Assembly: GCA_965153455.1 (NCBI GenBank)
Contig: OZ234502.1
Span: 1,963,267 to 2,027,266 of the forward strand
Length of the DNA: 64,000 nt
Origin: Sphagnum compactum
Taxonomy: Eukaryota; Bryophyta; Sphagnopsida; Sphagnales
Reading direction: 5' to 3'
Positions 62,936-64,000 of this stretch are shown here, in pieces. The notes beneath the pieces are model-generated. The model did no database searches. It was not told where the DNA came from and saw only the letters and a list, made by a program, of their open reading frames with translations. The first letter of the stretch is position 1. Each line of letters begins with the position of its first letter. The translations under genes and the position numbers were made by a program.

Positions 62936-63086
62936 GTCAACTTTGATGTTAGGTAGCCAATTTTTGGCGTGGACACTGTCATGTTTTGCCCGGACTGACT
63001 TTGCACCAGGTGTGGCCATGTGCCGTTGTTCTGTTGTTCTTAATTGTGCGCTTATGAACACTGTTTTGCCACCGACTTTCTGCTAC

Positions 63087-63830
63087 CATATGGGCCAGAT
63101 TGAACGAACACCCACCAGCACCATCTCATCCACTGGATGCCCGTTATGACTCAATTCTTGTGGATGAACCTCCTCAACTGAGTTAATATATTGGGTTTCA
63201 CCTTTGTAACCCTTTCTGTAAGTAGAAGGTCGTATATATATATATATACAGGTTCGTAATAGGTGATCATTCGGTAAGAGCATCTCCACCCCACACTGGC
63301 AAACACCCCTTTTCATTAAATCTTGCAGCAGGGTAGTGCAAATCCTGGTGCTTCCCGGTATTGATGGTGCGGTGGTCAATTTAATCCCTCTACAAAGCTT
63401 TTTTTGTACTAGGGATTTGGACAGTGACTACTATTACTCGTTCAGATGTAAAAGCATAAATGGTCTTTGAGTGTTTAAAGGGACTTTTATGACGTTTGTG
63501 GGTTTCTGAAAATAATCTAGTTTCAGTTCCAGATTCAAAACCCGTTCCAAATCCAGACCCAAATAAGGTTTGGGTTTCACTAACTAGAACCAGAACTGGC
63601 AGTTCTAGCCCGTCAAATTGGGTGACAAACCAACACTGGTTAGTGCATACATGTATGTAAGGGCTGTGTGTTTGCTTTGGTAGTGAAAAAAAACAGCAAC
63701 TGAGGTAACCAACATGGTTAGGCACAGAACTGGAAGCCAACAGAAAACTGTTTCCCGACCACTTATCATCCATCCTTGATGATGGTGCGCTGGTGGGCGT
63801 GTCGGTTCACTCTGGGCGGGCGGCCATGTG
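63087..63830. mobile_element. Candidate non-autonomous DNA element with inverted-repeat ends
   Basis: The left arm (63087-63132) and the right arm (about 63772-63830) are imperfect inverted repeats: minus-strand GATGGTGCTGGTGGGTGTTC at the left matches plus-strand GATGGTGCGCTGGTGGGCGT at the right, and the match goes on through CAATCTGG/CACTCTGGG. A shorter direct similarity (GGCCATGTG..GTTGTTCT..TTGTGCG) also links 63012-63056 with 63821-63857. The interior has a TA dinucleotide run (63234-63248) and no transposase. Confidence 0.45.
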
Positions 63831-63859
63831 GTGCCGCTGTTCTTACTTGTGCGGTTATG

Positions 63860-64000
63860 GGTAATTCGTGCGGTTATGGGCTTGGATACTCTGGACACCT
63901 CAGAGGTTGAAGAAATTTCTAGATTCCCGCTGCTGTGGTTCGCTACTGCACGCTATTGCAGCGAGAGCCTTCCTTGTGGACGCTCTCGCACGCATTGGGC
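63860..64000. other. GC-rich right end, cut by the window
   Basis: GC rises in the last ~150 bp (GCTGCTGTGGTTCGC, CGAGAGCCTTCC), which might be the edge of a gene or another element beyond the window. Nothing further can be said. Confidence 0.2.

Overview
This is nuclear DNA of a land plant: multi-exon genes with GT-AG introns, plant-specific families (DUF688, DUF2301 with a transit-like leader), telo-box promoter motifs and large stretches of AT-rich intergenic DNA full of decayed transposons. The LRR/glycine-repeat gene and the style of the hAT relics suggest a seed-free plant (moss, liverwort or fern), but I cannot name a species.

Layout. 1-2.45 kb: decayed TE-like coding pieces. 2.5-4.3 kb: short-motif CCTA/TAGG arrays. 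5.2-11.6 kb: long GC-richer leader, then a two-exon gene for a ~1504-residue LRR protein with an 81-bp in-frame glycine-rich repeat. 13.06-16.9 kb, minus: a 13-exon gene (424 aa) resembling the bacterial YaaW/UPF0174 group, probably organelle-targeted. 17-19.6 kb: GC-intermediate DNA with two telo-boxes and no confident gene. 19.6-45 kb: gene-poor and AT-rich, with a hAT transposon relic (26.5-29.8 kb), a second hAT relic (33.2-35.7 kb), several tandem repeats, a tRNA-like SINE head and a MITE. 45.6-49.5 kb, plus: a four-exon DUF688 gene. 50.3-52.9 kb, minus: a five-exon DUF2301 plastid membrane protein gene, convergent with the DUF688 gene. 53-64 kb: repeats again, including a second CCTA/TAGG array, a possible solo LTR, a decayed SWIM-zinc-finger transposon and a terminal-inverted-repeat structure at the right end.

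The four genes are independent transcription units, not an operon or cluster with a shared role. Two of them (YaaW-like and DUF2301) have bacterial-type relatives and N-terminal extensions fitting organelle import. Exon models were built by hand: each junction was required to have GT/AG and to keep the reading phase. The protein families were recognised from memory and not searched.
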